From DASSFG01 sp035547915 (GTDB lineage Bacteria > Planctomycetota > Planctomycetia > Pirellulales > JAICIG01): a DNA stretch of 49,986 bases. The stretch lies in the NCBI GenBank assembly GCA_035547915.1, contig DASZTS010000097.1, positions 1 to 49,986 of the forward strand, read 5' to 3'. Position numbers and translations under genes: made by a program. Shown here piece by piece: positions 15,497 to 24,771 of this stretch; position 1 is the stretch's first letter, and each line of letters starts with the position of its first letter. The notes below the pieces were generated by a model. That model had not been told where the DNA came from. It was given only the letters and a program-made list of their open reading frames with translations, and ran no database searches.

Positions 15497-16834
15497 TTAC
15501 GATGGAAAACACTTGCCGAAGGCCACGAGCAACTTCGGCGATCCTTTGATACGAATGCGGCGGCGTAGAAGTGCCCAGAACAGGCTGCGCTCCTTCGCCA
15601 AAAAGCCCAGCCACGTCTCGCTATCGGCGGCCACACGCAGGTCGGCTTGCCCCTGATGGCCGTTCTCGACCTGCAATGTGCCGCCACGAATGCTAACCGT
15701 GGCCTGCGTCTCTTCTTTGCCGGTGAACGTGAAGTGGTAGACGGCGTTCAGCCCTTCGGCCTTGCCTGGCTGAAACGTGAGCCGCAACCCCGACAAGAAG
15801 CGCTGGATCGTTCGCGGCCGCAAACCATTGCCGACCCGTTTGGTGGTTTTGTGCGGAAAACGGCGAGCCACATGGTCTTCGGCGTCGGAGCCGGCGACGA
15901 CGTAGACCGTTTCTTCCTTGTCCTGCAACGGTCGCACGATTTCCCGTAGATGGTTGCTCTTGTCGTCGAGGTAGGGGCCGATCACATCTTCCCCGGCCGG
16001 GCAGACGCTCAGACAGTAGGCCGCCTTGTAGTTTGGACCGAACGCCAGGCTTTGCCACATCGACGCCGATTCGGGGTCGCTGACCCTGCCGCGATAATCG
16101 AGGGCATTCTCGCTGGCGGCCACCTGCTCGACCCAATCCGTAAAGCCACCCATGAATTCACGGTAGTTATGCGTGTAGCAGGCCGAAAAGTTGAAATCGC
16201 CGTCGGGCGAGATCGCGCCAACCGGGCACGCTGCGACACAGAGCTTGCATTCCAAGCAAGGGTTGTACGAAAGCGGTCGGCCGTACTCGGTCGCCTCGGC
16301 GGCGATCAGCACGGTGCCGAGCAGGATGAAATTGCCGAACTTGGGATGGATCACGTTGCGATGGATCCCCATCTGGCCCAATCCCGCCGCCACGGCCACC
16401 GGTTTGTGCGACACGACCCAGATCTTGCCGCCCGGAAAACCATCCATCTCCATCGGGAATCCCATCGCCGGATTCAGCGCGCGGATGCCCTGCTTCTCCA
16501 ACATTGCTACGACCCTGCGGGCTACCTCGTTGGCATGATCGCCCGTGTGGTGGAATTCGAGGTTGGCGACTGACCGAGCAGGGCTGCGGATCGGCTCACG
16601 GTTCATTCGACATACGAAGCTGAGCAGGGTCTTGGCGTTTGGGAAGACACGCAGGATGTCGTCCCGTTGATCGTCGAGCGCCGGGCGACCGATCTCGACC
16701 AACCCAACATCGTCCGCTCCGCAGTCGAGACAAAGTTGACGCAACCAAGCTGCATCGAGTTTCGTCGTCGGCGTTAGCTGCTGACGGCCCCTCTCTCGGA
16801 CCAGTCGCACGGTGGGATGTTCGGCGAGTTTCAT
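15497..16834 (-). CDS. QueG/reductive-dehalogenase-like 4Fe-4S protein fused to an SCP2-like domain
   Basis: This 445-residue protein has an N-terminal part like epoxyqueuosine reductase or reductive dehalogenases (LCLDCGADDVGLVEIGRP...LGQMGIHRNVIHPKFGNF). It carries 4Fe-4S cysteines in CLECKLCVAACPVG (from about Cys193) and a later CLSVCPAG. The last 90 residues (FTFTGKEETQATVSIRGGTL...ADLRVAADSETWLGFL) are SCP2-like, a lipid- or sterol-binding fold. A role in reducing a hydrophobic substrate is plausible but inferred. ATG 16834 follows AAAGGG. A MarR operator lies 16 bases upstream of the ATG, overlapping where the -10 should be. Confidence 0.8.
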   Translation of the reverse strand: MKLAEHPTVRLVRERGRQQLTPTTKLDAAWLRQLCLDCGADDVGLVEIGRPALDDQRDDILRVFPNAKTLLSFVCRMNREPIRSPARSVANLEFHHTGDHANEVARRVVAMLEKQGIRALNPAMGFPMEMDGFPGGKIWVVSHKPVAVAAGLGQMGIHRNVIHPKFGNFILLGTVLIAAEATEYGRPLSYNPCLECKLCVAACPVGAISPDGDFNFSACYTHNYREFMGGFTDWVEQVAASENALDYRGRVSDPESASMWQSLAFGPNYKAAYCLSVCPAGEDVIGPYLDDKSNHLREIVRPLQDKEETVYVVAGSDAEDHVARRFPHKTTKRVGNGLRPRTIQRFLSGLRLTFQPGKAEGLNAVYHFTFTGKEETQATVSIRGGTLQVENGHQGQADLRVAADSETWLGFLAKERSLFWALLRRRIRIKGSPKLLVAFGKCFPS

Positions 16835-16849
16835 GGCCGGCCCTTTTGT

Positions 16850-16861
16850 TTGTATATGCAA
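16850..16861. promoter_or_regulatory. MarR-type operator, copy 1 (upstream of the ferredoxin-SCP2 gene)
   Basis: TTGTATATGCAA, an imperfect palindrome (TTGYATATRCAA) identical to the site at 17347-17358. It lies 16 bases from ATG 16834 and would overlap the -10 of an internal promoter. Confidence 0.7.
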
Positions 16862-16881
16862 TTAAATGGTGAAAAAAACAC

Positions 16882-17334
16882 CTACTGGTCTGCGTCTCTC
16901 GATTGCCGCAGCTTCTTGGCAGCCTTTTCGAGCAGCGCGATGCCCTGATCCCCAAGCAATTCGGCAGCCTGGCGCTGTGCTTCTTCCCAAGCCGGAACCG
17001 CCTTTTCGACCAACCGTTTCCCCTGTGGGGTGAGCTTGAACGGTTGCGAACGAGCATCTTCTTCCGGCACGATCTCCAGCCAGCCGTTCGCTTTCATCCG
17101 TTCGACGTTCCGGCTGAGTGTCGATGCATCGAGTTGCAGGATATCGCAGACCTGGGCGGGCCGGGCGAGGCCGAGTTTGGCCGCGACAACCAGGATGTTC
17201 AACTGACTGACCTTCACACCCAACGGTCGAAGTGCATCATCATAAAAATTCGTAACGACCCGGTTCAGCGACCGTAGACGCACCGCGATGCAGGTCTTGG
17301 CGATCGTATCGATGGTGGCGGTGGTTTTGTTCAT
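16882..17334 (-). CDS. MarR-family transcriptional regulator
   Basis: This 150-residue protein has the winged helix-turn-helix of MarR: VKVSQLNILVVAAKLGLARPAQVCDILQLDASTLSRNVERM, then GWLEIVPEEDARSQPFKLTPQGKRLVEKAVPAWEEAQ. The recognition helix (ASTLSRNVERM) and the wing (DARSQPFKLT) are both clear. MarR dimers bind palindromes and usually repress their own gene and a neighbour. ATG 17334 is chosen because longer versions run into YfhO coding sequence. The same 12-base palindrome lies before this gene and before the ferredoxin-SCP2 gene, pointing to autoregulation plus local control. Aromatic or lipophilic inducers are typical of the family; none is identified here. Confidence 0.9.
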   Translation of the reverse strand: MNKTTATIDTIAKTCIAVRLRSLNRVVTNFYDDALRPLGVKVSQLNILVVAAKLGLARPAQVCDILQLDASTLSRNVERMKANGWLEIVPEEDARSQPFKLTPQGKRLVEKAVPAWEEAQRQAAELLGDQGIALLEKAAKKLRQSRDADQ

Positions 17335-17345
17335 GATCCGACCTA

Positions 17346-17375
17346 ATTGTATATGCAAATACATGCACGGGTCAA
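17346..17375 (-). promoter_or_regulatory. Promoter of the marR-like gene
   Basis: On the minus strand TTGACC (17370-17375) is followed after 18 bases by TACAAT (17346-17351). The -35 overlaps the yfhO-type stop codon. The operator at 17347-17358 covers most of the -10, which fits repression by blocking polymerase. Confidence 0.55.
17347..17358. promoter_or_regulatory. MarR-type operator, copy 2 (upstream of the regulator itself)
   Basis: TTGTATATGCAA, identical over 12 bases to 16850-16861, with different flanks (AA/AT here, GT/TT there). It is 12 bases from ATG 17334. Confidence 0.7.
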
Positions 17376-19810
17376 GCCCTGTTCGACGTAGCGACTCGGG
17401 CTGGGCCCGCCCCCTGACCGCGTAAAGTGTAGACAGAATCCACGCCGTCCCGCTTCGGACGCCGCATCGGCGCGGCCAATAACGCTGCCACCACCAGCAA
17501 GGCAAAGCACGTGATGCCAGCCCCGACGTAGAACCGCGTGGGAATATACTCAAACAGCACGGTGTGCCGTCCGGGCGGCAGTTCGACACCCATCAATACG
17601 TAGTCGGTGCGGAAGATCTTGGCCGGCTGCCCGTCGACGGTCACACGCCAGCCGGGGTAGTAAATGTCGCTTAACACGCAGAACGTGGCGGATTGCGACT
17701 CGGTTTCGACCTGAACCTTGCCGGGAGCCAGCTCCTTCGCGGCGGCGGTGTGGGCAGAATCGGCGCCCGCCGGCGCGAATGAACATGCTTCTTCGACCAA
17801 TGCCGACCGGGCGGGATCGAAGCGCGAGCCGTCGGGAAGGCGCGAGCCGTGAACCGCGCGAAGTACGTCGCCTTGAGAAAGCGACAGCACGTCGACAACT
17901 AGCCAGGCCCGGGGCATCGCCCGGGGATTTTCAAAAGAACTGGTTTCGTACATGTGGTCGACGTAACGGAATCGCGTCGACCCGTTCAAGTATCGCACTA
18001 TTGCCCCATCGTAGACCGGCGAGTCTGGTTTAATTGCGTTGTCAGGTACGACGACGTATCGTGACGCCAGCAAATCGAGCGCGAGATCGTCATCACTCAG
18101 CATGTTGTAAGTCATGAACCCGTTGCCGGAGCGATGCATGTCCAAAAGGTCCATTATCCGCTGTGTCACGAGCGGATGGTAACCGCTTGTGCAAGGGAGC
18201 TGCCAGATCGCTGCCAGATTGGCAAGGGCGGCTTCCGGTGGAGTCCATCTACTAGGCAACCCCGTCACGCGCTGTCCGGATTTAACGAACTCTTCGCGAT
18301 ATTTCGTCAGAAGCGGTGGACACGCCAGATGCATGCGCTCGTCGGCATACTGCCATAACCACTCGCCGCACCGGGCGTAGCCGGCCATTTCCATCGCCAC
18401 CGCCGCCAGTAACACGGCGCGAGATAGCTTCGTCGGTCTCAGTACGCTGATCCAAAGCACTACCGGCGCAACAGCCAAGGCCGCCAGCGAAACCCTGGCC
18501 GCTTGCGCGTGCCATGCGAGACTGATCCCCGCGTTCTGCAACGCCAGGTACGCGCCGACGACCGCGGTCGAAACCGCAACGGTCGCCATCAATGCGCCGC
18601 CGATTCGCCGCGCAAGTGGGGCCGCGCTCAGCGAGGCCATCCCCCAACCCGACAACACGGACGCCGCCAGGCTCAATTCACCGAGGTGCCGGGCGGGGCA
18701 GCGAAACTTGTTGAACATCGGAACGTGGTACACGAGCGCCGATAGACCGCCATCCGGGCCGAGGGCCAGCAGAAATGCGCATGCCGCCACCGCGAGCCAG
18801 AATCTCGCGGAACGTCGATCCACCGCCGACCAGGTGCCGAAGACGGCCAGCAACGCCGGCAGAATGCCAACATAGGCGGTCGTCTCGGTCAAGTTGCCCT
18901 CACCCTTGAACGGGGTTTCGGGCGTGCCACCATGCGCGTAGGGGAAGACCAATGGCGGCAACTGCTTCAGCGGCAGACTGTATTCGCAGAACGCCGTGTA
19001 GTCCATCGCCGTTCGCACCGAGCCCTTGGTCAACTGGTGCATCGGCAACAGCAGGATGGCCGACAAGGCGAACCCGAGACCGACAGCCGCCACCGCCGCG
19101 GCGCAGTACTGCCGGCAACCTGCCGGCGCGGCGCGCGCCCCGACGAGCGTGTAAGCCCCCAACAGCGCCAGCGAGTAAGCCGAGATCTGGGGATGTCCCG
19201 CCAGGATAGAGCACGCGATCGCCGAGCCGGCCGCGGCGATCCAAGCGGGGGCGGCTCGCTCGCGCAGACGTTCAAACGTGTAGAGCACCAACGGCAGCCA
19301 AGCGCTGGCGTGAACCATATTCACATGGCCCAGATGGGCGATCAGGAAGCCGCTCATGCCATAAACCAGTCCCGCGACCCCCGCCCCGAGTGACGAATCG
19401 GTGAGCCTCCGTACGTACGCATACGTGAAACAGCTTGCCAAGACGTAGCCCGAGATAACCAGCGCGTTCCAGCCGTCAGGCAGCATCGCCGCCAGCAGCG
19501 CCGGTGGATACCATCCCATGCGTTGAGGATCGGCCAGACCAGGGAATCCCGCGAACAGGGTCGGATCCCAAGCCCAGCGGGCCGAGCGAAAACCGGCCAG
19601 GAAGACGATACAACCATCGCCGGGGGCGAGAAGATGCCCTGCGAACACTACCGGCGAAAACAAGCCGGTATAGATGAACGTGTAAAGAGCCACCACGCCG
19701 AAGGCGCGTCCCGCCGAGGCCCAATATCGAGGGATGCAAACGGACCCAGCGGCCGCCGTCGTTCGCTTTCCCACTTCCAGAGCTGGCGCACTCGCGAAGG
19801 ATCGTAGCAT
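17372..19810 (-). CDS. YfhO-type polytopic membrane protein
   Basis: This 812-residue protein has about 12 hydrophobic segments in residues 30-490 and near residues 770-790, with a large extracytoplasmic part between. The N-terminal part has LFSPVVFAGHLLAPGDG and a later WYPPALLAAMLPDGWNA region. The C-terminal part contains VLSDIYYPGWRVTVDGQPAKI followed by PPGRHTVLFEYIP, a signature of YfhO proteins. In Firmicutes YfhO is linked to lipoteichoic acid glycosylation; in planctomycetes it is probably a GT-C-like glycosyltransferase or relative, which is inference. GTAAGG precedes ATG 19810, with a plausible promoter upstream. It is a single-gene unit, reading toward the marR-like gene. Confidence 0.85.
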   Translation of the reverse strand: MLRSFASAPALEVGKRTTAAAGSVCIPRYWASAGRAFGVVALYTFIYTGLFSPVVFAGHLLAPGDGCIVFLAGFRSARWAWDPTLFAGFPGLADPQRMGWYPPALLAAMLPDGWNALVISGYVLASCFTYAYVRRLTDSSLGAGVAGLVYGMSGFLIAHLGHVNMVHASAWLPLVLYTFERLRERAAPAWIAAAGSAIACSILAGHPQISAYSLALLGAYTLVGARAAPAGCRQYCAAAVAAVGLGFALSAILLLPMHQLTKGSVRTAMDYTAFCEYSLPLKQLPPLVFPYAHGGTPETPFKGEGNLTETTAYVGILPALLAVFGTWSAVDRRSARFWLAVAACAFLLALGPDGGLSALVYHVPMFNKFRCPARHLGELSLAASVLSGWGMASLSAAPLARRIGGALMATVAVSTAVVGAYLALQNAGISLAWHAQAARVSLAALAVAPVVLWISVLRPTKLSRAVLLAAVAMEMAGYARCGEWLWQYADERMHLACPPLLTKYREEFVKSGQRVTGLPSRWTPPEAALANLAAIWQLPCTSGYHPLVTQRIMDLLDMHRSGNGFMTYNMLSDDDLALDLLASRYVVVPDNAIKPDSPVYDGAIVRYLNGSTRFRYVDHMYETSSFENPRAMPRAWLVVDVLSLSQGDVLRAVHGSRLPDGSRFDPARSALVEEACSFAPAGADSAHTAAAKELAPGKVQVETESQSATFCVLSDIYYPGWRVTVDGQPAKIFRTDYVLMGVELPPGRHTVLFEYIPTRFYVGAGITCFALLVVAALLAAPMRRPKRDGVDSVYTLRGQGAGPARVATSNRA

Positions 19811-19848
19811 CCTTACTCGGTTCCCGCGGTTTTGCTATTGTATCGCAG

Positions 19849-19878
19849 CTTATAGCGTCGGCTGCTGAGAGAGGTCAA
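19849..19878 (-). promoter_or_regulatory. Promoter of the YfhO-type gene
   Basis: On the minus strand TTGACC (19873-19878), an 18-base spacer and TATAAG (19849-19854), about 33 bases before the predicted leader's ATG at 19810. Confidence 0.45.
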
Positions 19879-20059
19879 GCTTGTTCTGGCTGCCAGCATA
19901 ATGACTTTCGGTCAGCGGACGGCAAACCTCACAACATGAATGCTCGGTACCGCTCAGAAAACAGGAGAAATGGGACATCCGGAGTCAACCTGATCCTTTG
20001 CGGGAAGGGGCCGCGCGATAGAATCAAAAGGTGAACAGGATCAGAGAGGTCACCGAACG

Positions 20060-20170
20060 GTCGCTGAGGGCGACAGGCAAACCCCGGGAGCCCGAGCGGC
20101 TTGGGCAAAAAATCGGCCGTGAAACGCCGATTTTTCAGGAGCCCGATCCAGTTTTGTCGGTTGCTCTCAA
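20060..20170 (+). repeat. Dispersed hairpin repeat, copy 1
   Basis: About 110 bases align with 49292-49398. The centre is a perfect hairpin: AAAAATCGGC (20108-20117), loop CGTGAAAC, GCCGATTTTT (20126-20135). It sits in the gap between the divergent YfhO-type gene and the LRR gene and merges with the start of the LRR reading frame. Confidence 0.6.
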
Positions 20171-20797
20171 ACACGGCCGTTTTCAGATTCGCCTGAAGCA
20201 TCTCTTTCTACTCCAGGTGGTGCTGGGGTTGCCGCTCGCGCTGGCAGTTCTTTGCGCGCAATTGATCGAACGAGGGCGGCTTTCATCGGCTGAACGAGAT
20301 CGCCAATTCCGTGCCCTTGAGAGTGTCGGTTTCGCCAAGGATGACGACGGCGAGATACGCTTGTTAAGTCCGAACGAGAATTGCACGGACGGCAATCTCC
20401 GCTTGCTCATTCCGTTTGCCGAGGAGTCGAATTACGTCTCGGGGGCACGGCCATAACCAACGATGGCAGCAAGATCATCGTCCAACTCCACCGGCTACGT
20501 GTGCTCGATGTCAGCAACACAGCGGTGAGTACTGATTTCGGCCGCAACCTGAGCACATTACGCGAACTTCACTCGATAGCAATGAACGGCTGCAGGATGA
20601 ACAACTGTGTGATGTATCTTCGGCAGTTGCCGCTGGCCTATCTCGATCTCGCGGACAGCGACCTGGATGACACGGGGTTGCAAGAGCTCAGTGCGATCAA
20701 AACACTTCGATTCCTCGATATACGGCGGACGAACGTGACTTCGATGGCCTCAAAAGCGTTTCAGGAAGCCCGGCCCGACGTTTTCCTGACGCTTTAA
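20154..20797 (+). pseudogene. Leucine-rich-repeat membrane protein, frameshifted
   Basis: The first frame starts near TTG 20154 (LSVALKHGRFQIRLKHLFLL) with a membrane segment VVLGLPLALAVLCAQLI and stops at 20456. The LRR part is in another frame from about 20425 to TAA 20797: VELRLGGTAITND, LRVLDVSNTAV, LAYLDLADSDLDDTGLQELS, LRFLDIRRTNVT. Joining them needs a one-base change near 20420-20435. No in-frame ATG is found; the upstream region is the dispersed repeat, so the original start may be lost. LRRs of this kind mediate protein binding. I treat it as a recent pseudogene, although a sequencing error cannot be excluded. Confidence 0.65.
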
Positions 20798-20818
20798 CCC
20801 TATGGCGGGTCTACCTAT

Positions 20819-22243
20819 ATGAATCTGCGTGGATTGCGGCCAACCGTTGCTCTTCTCTTTTCGGTCGCCGTGCTGGCTCTCGCTCTGGCCCGCCCGGCGC
20901 CAGCCCTCGATTTGCCCGAGGCGGTTGACGCTGGGCGGCAGTTTTTGGCCCGGCACGAAGGTGAGCGGGCGGACTTGGCGGCCTTGCTGGCGGGTTATAC
21001 CGGACCGATCGAACCGGTCATTCAAGAGCTGACCCGACAGACGTTCGAGCCGGTCGAGGCCGGCTATCATCCCGAGGAGCATTTCGCGCTGCCTGAGTTG
21101 CTCGAGCGGCATCCGGACGACTTGTTGTATTTCACCGTTCCGGCGACCTACCGCCCGAATCGGCCGACCGGCCTGATCGTGTTCATGCACGGCGGCGGAA
21201 GTAAAACGTCGCGGCAGGCGCCGCGGGTCTTCATGAGCATTCCGGACCAAGACGGACCGGACAGTTACCAACTGGGCGACGTCTTCGCGGCCACCGGCAT
21301 GGTGGCGGTGGGACCGTCGGCCCCTTGGGACGAGGAATCCTCGCACCGTTGGTGTCTCAAGGAAGCGGACGAATACCTGGCCGACGTGATTGCGGAATGC
21401 AAGAGTCGGTTCAATATCGATCACGACCGTGTGTTCCTGGTCGGCCACTCGATGGGCGGCTTCGGTGCTTACCATCACATACAGCGGCAGCCAGACCGGT
21501 TTGCGGCCGTCGTGGCCAATGCCGGATCGTGGACTCTGGCCCATTGGCCGGTTATCCGTGGCACACAGCTATGCATGGTTCACGGGGTCCGCGACGCCCG
21601 CCCGGGCATCCGCTGGCACTATACCGACATCGAATATGCCCGCCAGACCCATCGGCTGTTGACCGAGCGCGGGCTCGACCACGTATTCTTGGAGCACCCG
21701 GGCGAGCACGCCGTCGTGAATGCGCGGGAGCACCTGGGCCGGTTTTTCGTCTCGGCCGAACAGCTCCGTCGCGACGCCTGCTATCCGCACGTCACATTGG
21801 CGACCCCGTTGGGATTCCGGCCCTACTACCGCTCACCGGTGGCCCACAACCGCTGGCTGACCTTGGACGAGGCGACCGACGGCGATTTGGGATACGACGA
21901 GTTGTTTACCAGCGGCGAAGACGACTTCGACGCCTGGAAACTCGAACACCGCACGACGACTCGACAGGGCGCGTCGATCGACGCGATCAACCGTGGAAAT
22001 AACATCGTCGAAGTGACCACCCACAATGTTGCGAGGTTCACCGTCTGGCTCCATCCGCGGATGGTCGACATCGGCCGGCCGCTGACGATCATCGTCGATG
22101 GCGAGAATCGCACCATAGGCCGCGTTACACCCTCGTTAGCGACCGCGCTCGAATCGTTTGACCGGCGCAGGGATTGGGGCCTGATCTATCCGATCAAGGT
22201 CGAATTGGCGGCGGGCAGGACCACGCCGACAATCGGCCAATGA
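20819..22243 (+). CDS. Secreted alpha/beta-hydrolase (esterase/peptidase type)
   Basis: This 474-residue protein has a Sec signal peptide (VALLFSVAVLALALARPAPA, cleavage near residue 30). The catalytic domain shows GLIVFMHGGG (oxyanion region, about residues 120-129), and the nucleophile elbow VGHSMGGFGAYHH with the serine near residue 207. An acid and a histidine are probable in the GVRDARPG and HPGEHAVV segments. The fold is of the prolyl-oligopeptidase/feruloyl-esterase (LpqC-like) kind. A 120-residue C-terminal beta-rich part (NIVEVTTHNVARFTVWLHPRM) may be a carbohydrate- or cell-surface-binding extension. The substrate is unknown. It lies 21 bases after the broken LRR gene. Confidence 0.8.
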   Translation: MNLRGLRPTVALLFSVAVLALALARPAPALDLPEAVDAGRQFLARHEGERADLAALLAGYTGPIEPVIQELTRQTFEPVEAGYHPEEHFALPELLERHPDDLLYFTVPATYRPNRPTGLIVFMHGGGSKTSRQAPRVFMSIPDQDGPDSYQLGDVFAATGMVAVGPSAPWDEESSHRWCLKEADEYLADVIAECKSRFNIDHDRVFLVGHSMGGFGAYHHIQRQPDRFAAVVANAGSWTLAHWPVIRGTQLCMVHGVRDARPGIRWHYTDIEYARQTHRLLTERGLDHVFLEHPGEHAVVNAREHLGRFFVSAEQLRRDACYPHVTLATPLGFRPYYRSPVAHNRWLTLDEATDGDLGYDELFTSGEDDFDAWKLEHRTTTRQGASIDAINRGNNIVEVTTHNVARFTVWLHPRMVDIGRPLTIIVDGENRTIGRVTPSLATALESFDRRRDWGLIYPIKVELAAGRTTPTIGQ

Positions 22244-22529
22244 ATAAAGCATGCCGCCGTGGGCTCCATGAGATAAGTCACCATCGTCGGCTTTGATTGC
22301 TCAGCTAGATCTAGCCGGCCGCTCTTTCACCGCGCCTCGAAAAGCTCGTGCGAGACGGAACCATTTACTGACCGGCAGCACAAACACGTCCCGAGCATCG
22401 TCGCAGACACGTCGTGCGTCGAGTCCGTTTGATCGCCCGCCTCGGCCGATTGCAGCAGGCCTTGCCGAGCCCGACAATAGAGATCGCCAGAACAGCGGCC
22501 AAACGCGTTCGCAAACTAGGAAACGACCG

Positions 22530-23450
22530 ATGAAGATCAGTCCGGCGATGTGGTGGGCCCGGTCGTTGGCGACGGTGGCGATTTCGTTGATGACGGTGGG
22601 AAACGCTTGGGCCCAAGCCGGCTGGGCGATCTATACGATGAACGCCGACGGTGGCGACGTCAGGAATGTCAGCCAGAATAATCGCGGATCGTTCGGGGCG
22701 CCCGGTTGGTCGCACGATGGTAAGAGGCTGACGTATCACGGCGTGGCCGACGGCTCTGCGTTTACGAACTCACATATCTTCGTCCATCGGCTCGGCGAGG
22801 TGGCCCCGGATGACCTCGGTCCCGGATCGACGCCGTCGTTTTCGCCCGACGATCAGCAGATCGCGTTCTCGATCGCCGATTGGAGTGGACATAAACTGAA
22901 GCGCGGCGTATGGGTGATGAACGCCGACGGCAAGAACCGCGAATGGATCAGCGAAGGGGAACGTCCGCGCTGGTCGCACGATGGCGACAAGATGGTGTTC
23001 ACAGCCAACGTGGAAGGGTTTCCGAGCCTGTATGTCTACGACTCCGTCTCGCTGGAACGAACGCGTATCCTCGGTCCGGGCTATAGCCAGATCATAGGTG
23101 CCACCTTCTCGCCCGATGGCAGCCGACTCGTCTATGTTGGCTACAACGGTGGCAGCATCGCCGAGAATAGCCCGAACGGTGTGTTAGCGATCGTCGACGT
23201 TCGAGCCGGTGCGGTTCCCGAAATACTCGTCCGAGGCAGAGTGGGCTTCCATCCCGACTGGTCGCCCGCGGGGAGTCGGCTGCTCTTCCGCGTGGCCGAC
23301 GAGTCGGCGGTCGAGCGACTGCAGATCCTGAACCTCGACGGCAATCGAGCGCCGGCGCTCCTCCCCAATCAGCGCGGAAAGATCAACGGTAACGCCGTCT
23401 GGTCGTCGGACGGAAATCGGATCGCGTTCGCGAGTGACCGGGATCGTTGA
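22530..23450 (+). CDS. TolB-like beta-propeller protein, secreted
   Basis: This 306-residue protein starts with a signal peptide (MKISPAMWWARSLATVAISL, cleavage after NAWAQA). The mature part is a series of TolB/WD40-like (PD40) blades: IYTMNADGGDVRNVSQ, GWSHDGKRLTYHG, SFSPDDQQIAFS, RWSHDGDKMVFT, TFSPDGSRLVYVG and VWSSDGNRIAFASDRDR, each with the S-x-DG turn. Such proteins bind partners in the periplasm; in planctomycetes they are common and of uncertain role. ATG 22530 follows AGGA by 7 bases, and earlier in-frame sequence is not protein-like. It reads convergently toward the MoxR gene. Confidence 0.8.
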   Translation: MKISPAMWWARSLATVAISLMTVGNAWAQAGWAIYTMNADGGDVRNVSQNNRGSFGAPGWSHDGKRLTYHGVADGSAFTNSHIFVHRLGEVAPDDLGPGSTPSFSPDDQQIAFSIADWSGHKLKRGVWVMNADGKNREWISEGERPRWSHDGDKMVFTANVEGFPSLYVYDSVSLERTRILGPGYSQIIGATFSPDGSRLVYVGYNGGSIAENSPNGVLAIVDVRAGAVPEILVRGRVGFHPDWSPAGSRLLFRVADESAVERLQILNLDGNRAPALLPNQRGKINGNAVWSSDGNRIAFASDRDR

Positions 23451-23557
23451 AGGGATGGGCAGCGGCACCTCGTGGGCGTCGTCGACCCGCGGCGGCTAAT
23501 CTGCCAGATGTGAATGCGATGCTCGACTGGCGGCGAAGTTTGCCACCGGTGGCAAAC

Positions 23558-24586
<1,029 letters not shown>

Positions 24587-24771
24587 GAAACAAAATCCTC
24601 GATTTTGGAGGGATGACCTAAAATGGCCGTCGCGAGCAAAGCAACTCGCTCCCATCTTATAGGGCTCTCTTCGGACCAGCAAACCGGTCCTTGACCATAC
24701 CCTCGGCGGCCATGCTATGCTGACAATTAATACATGTCGGCGCTACCTCGTTCACTTCCCGCCCCCTTGTC

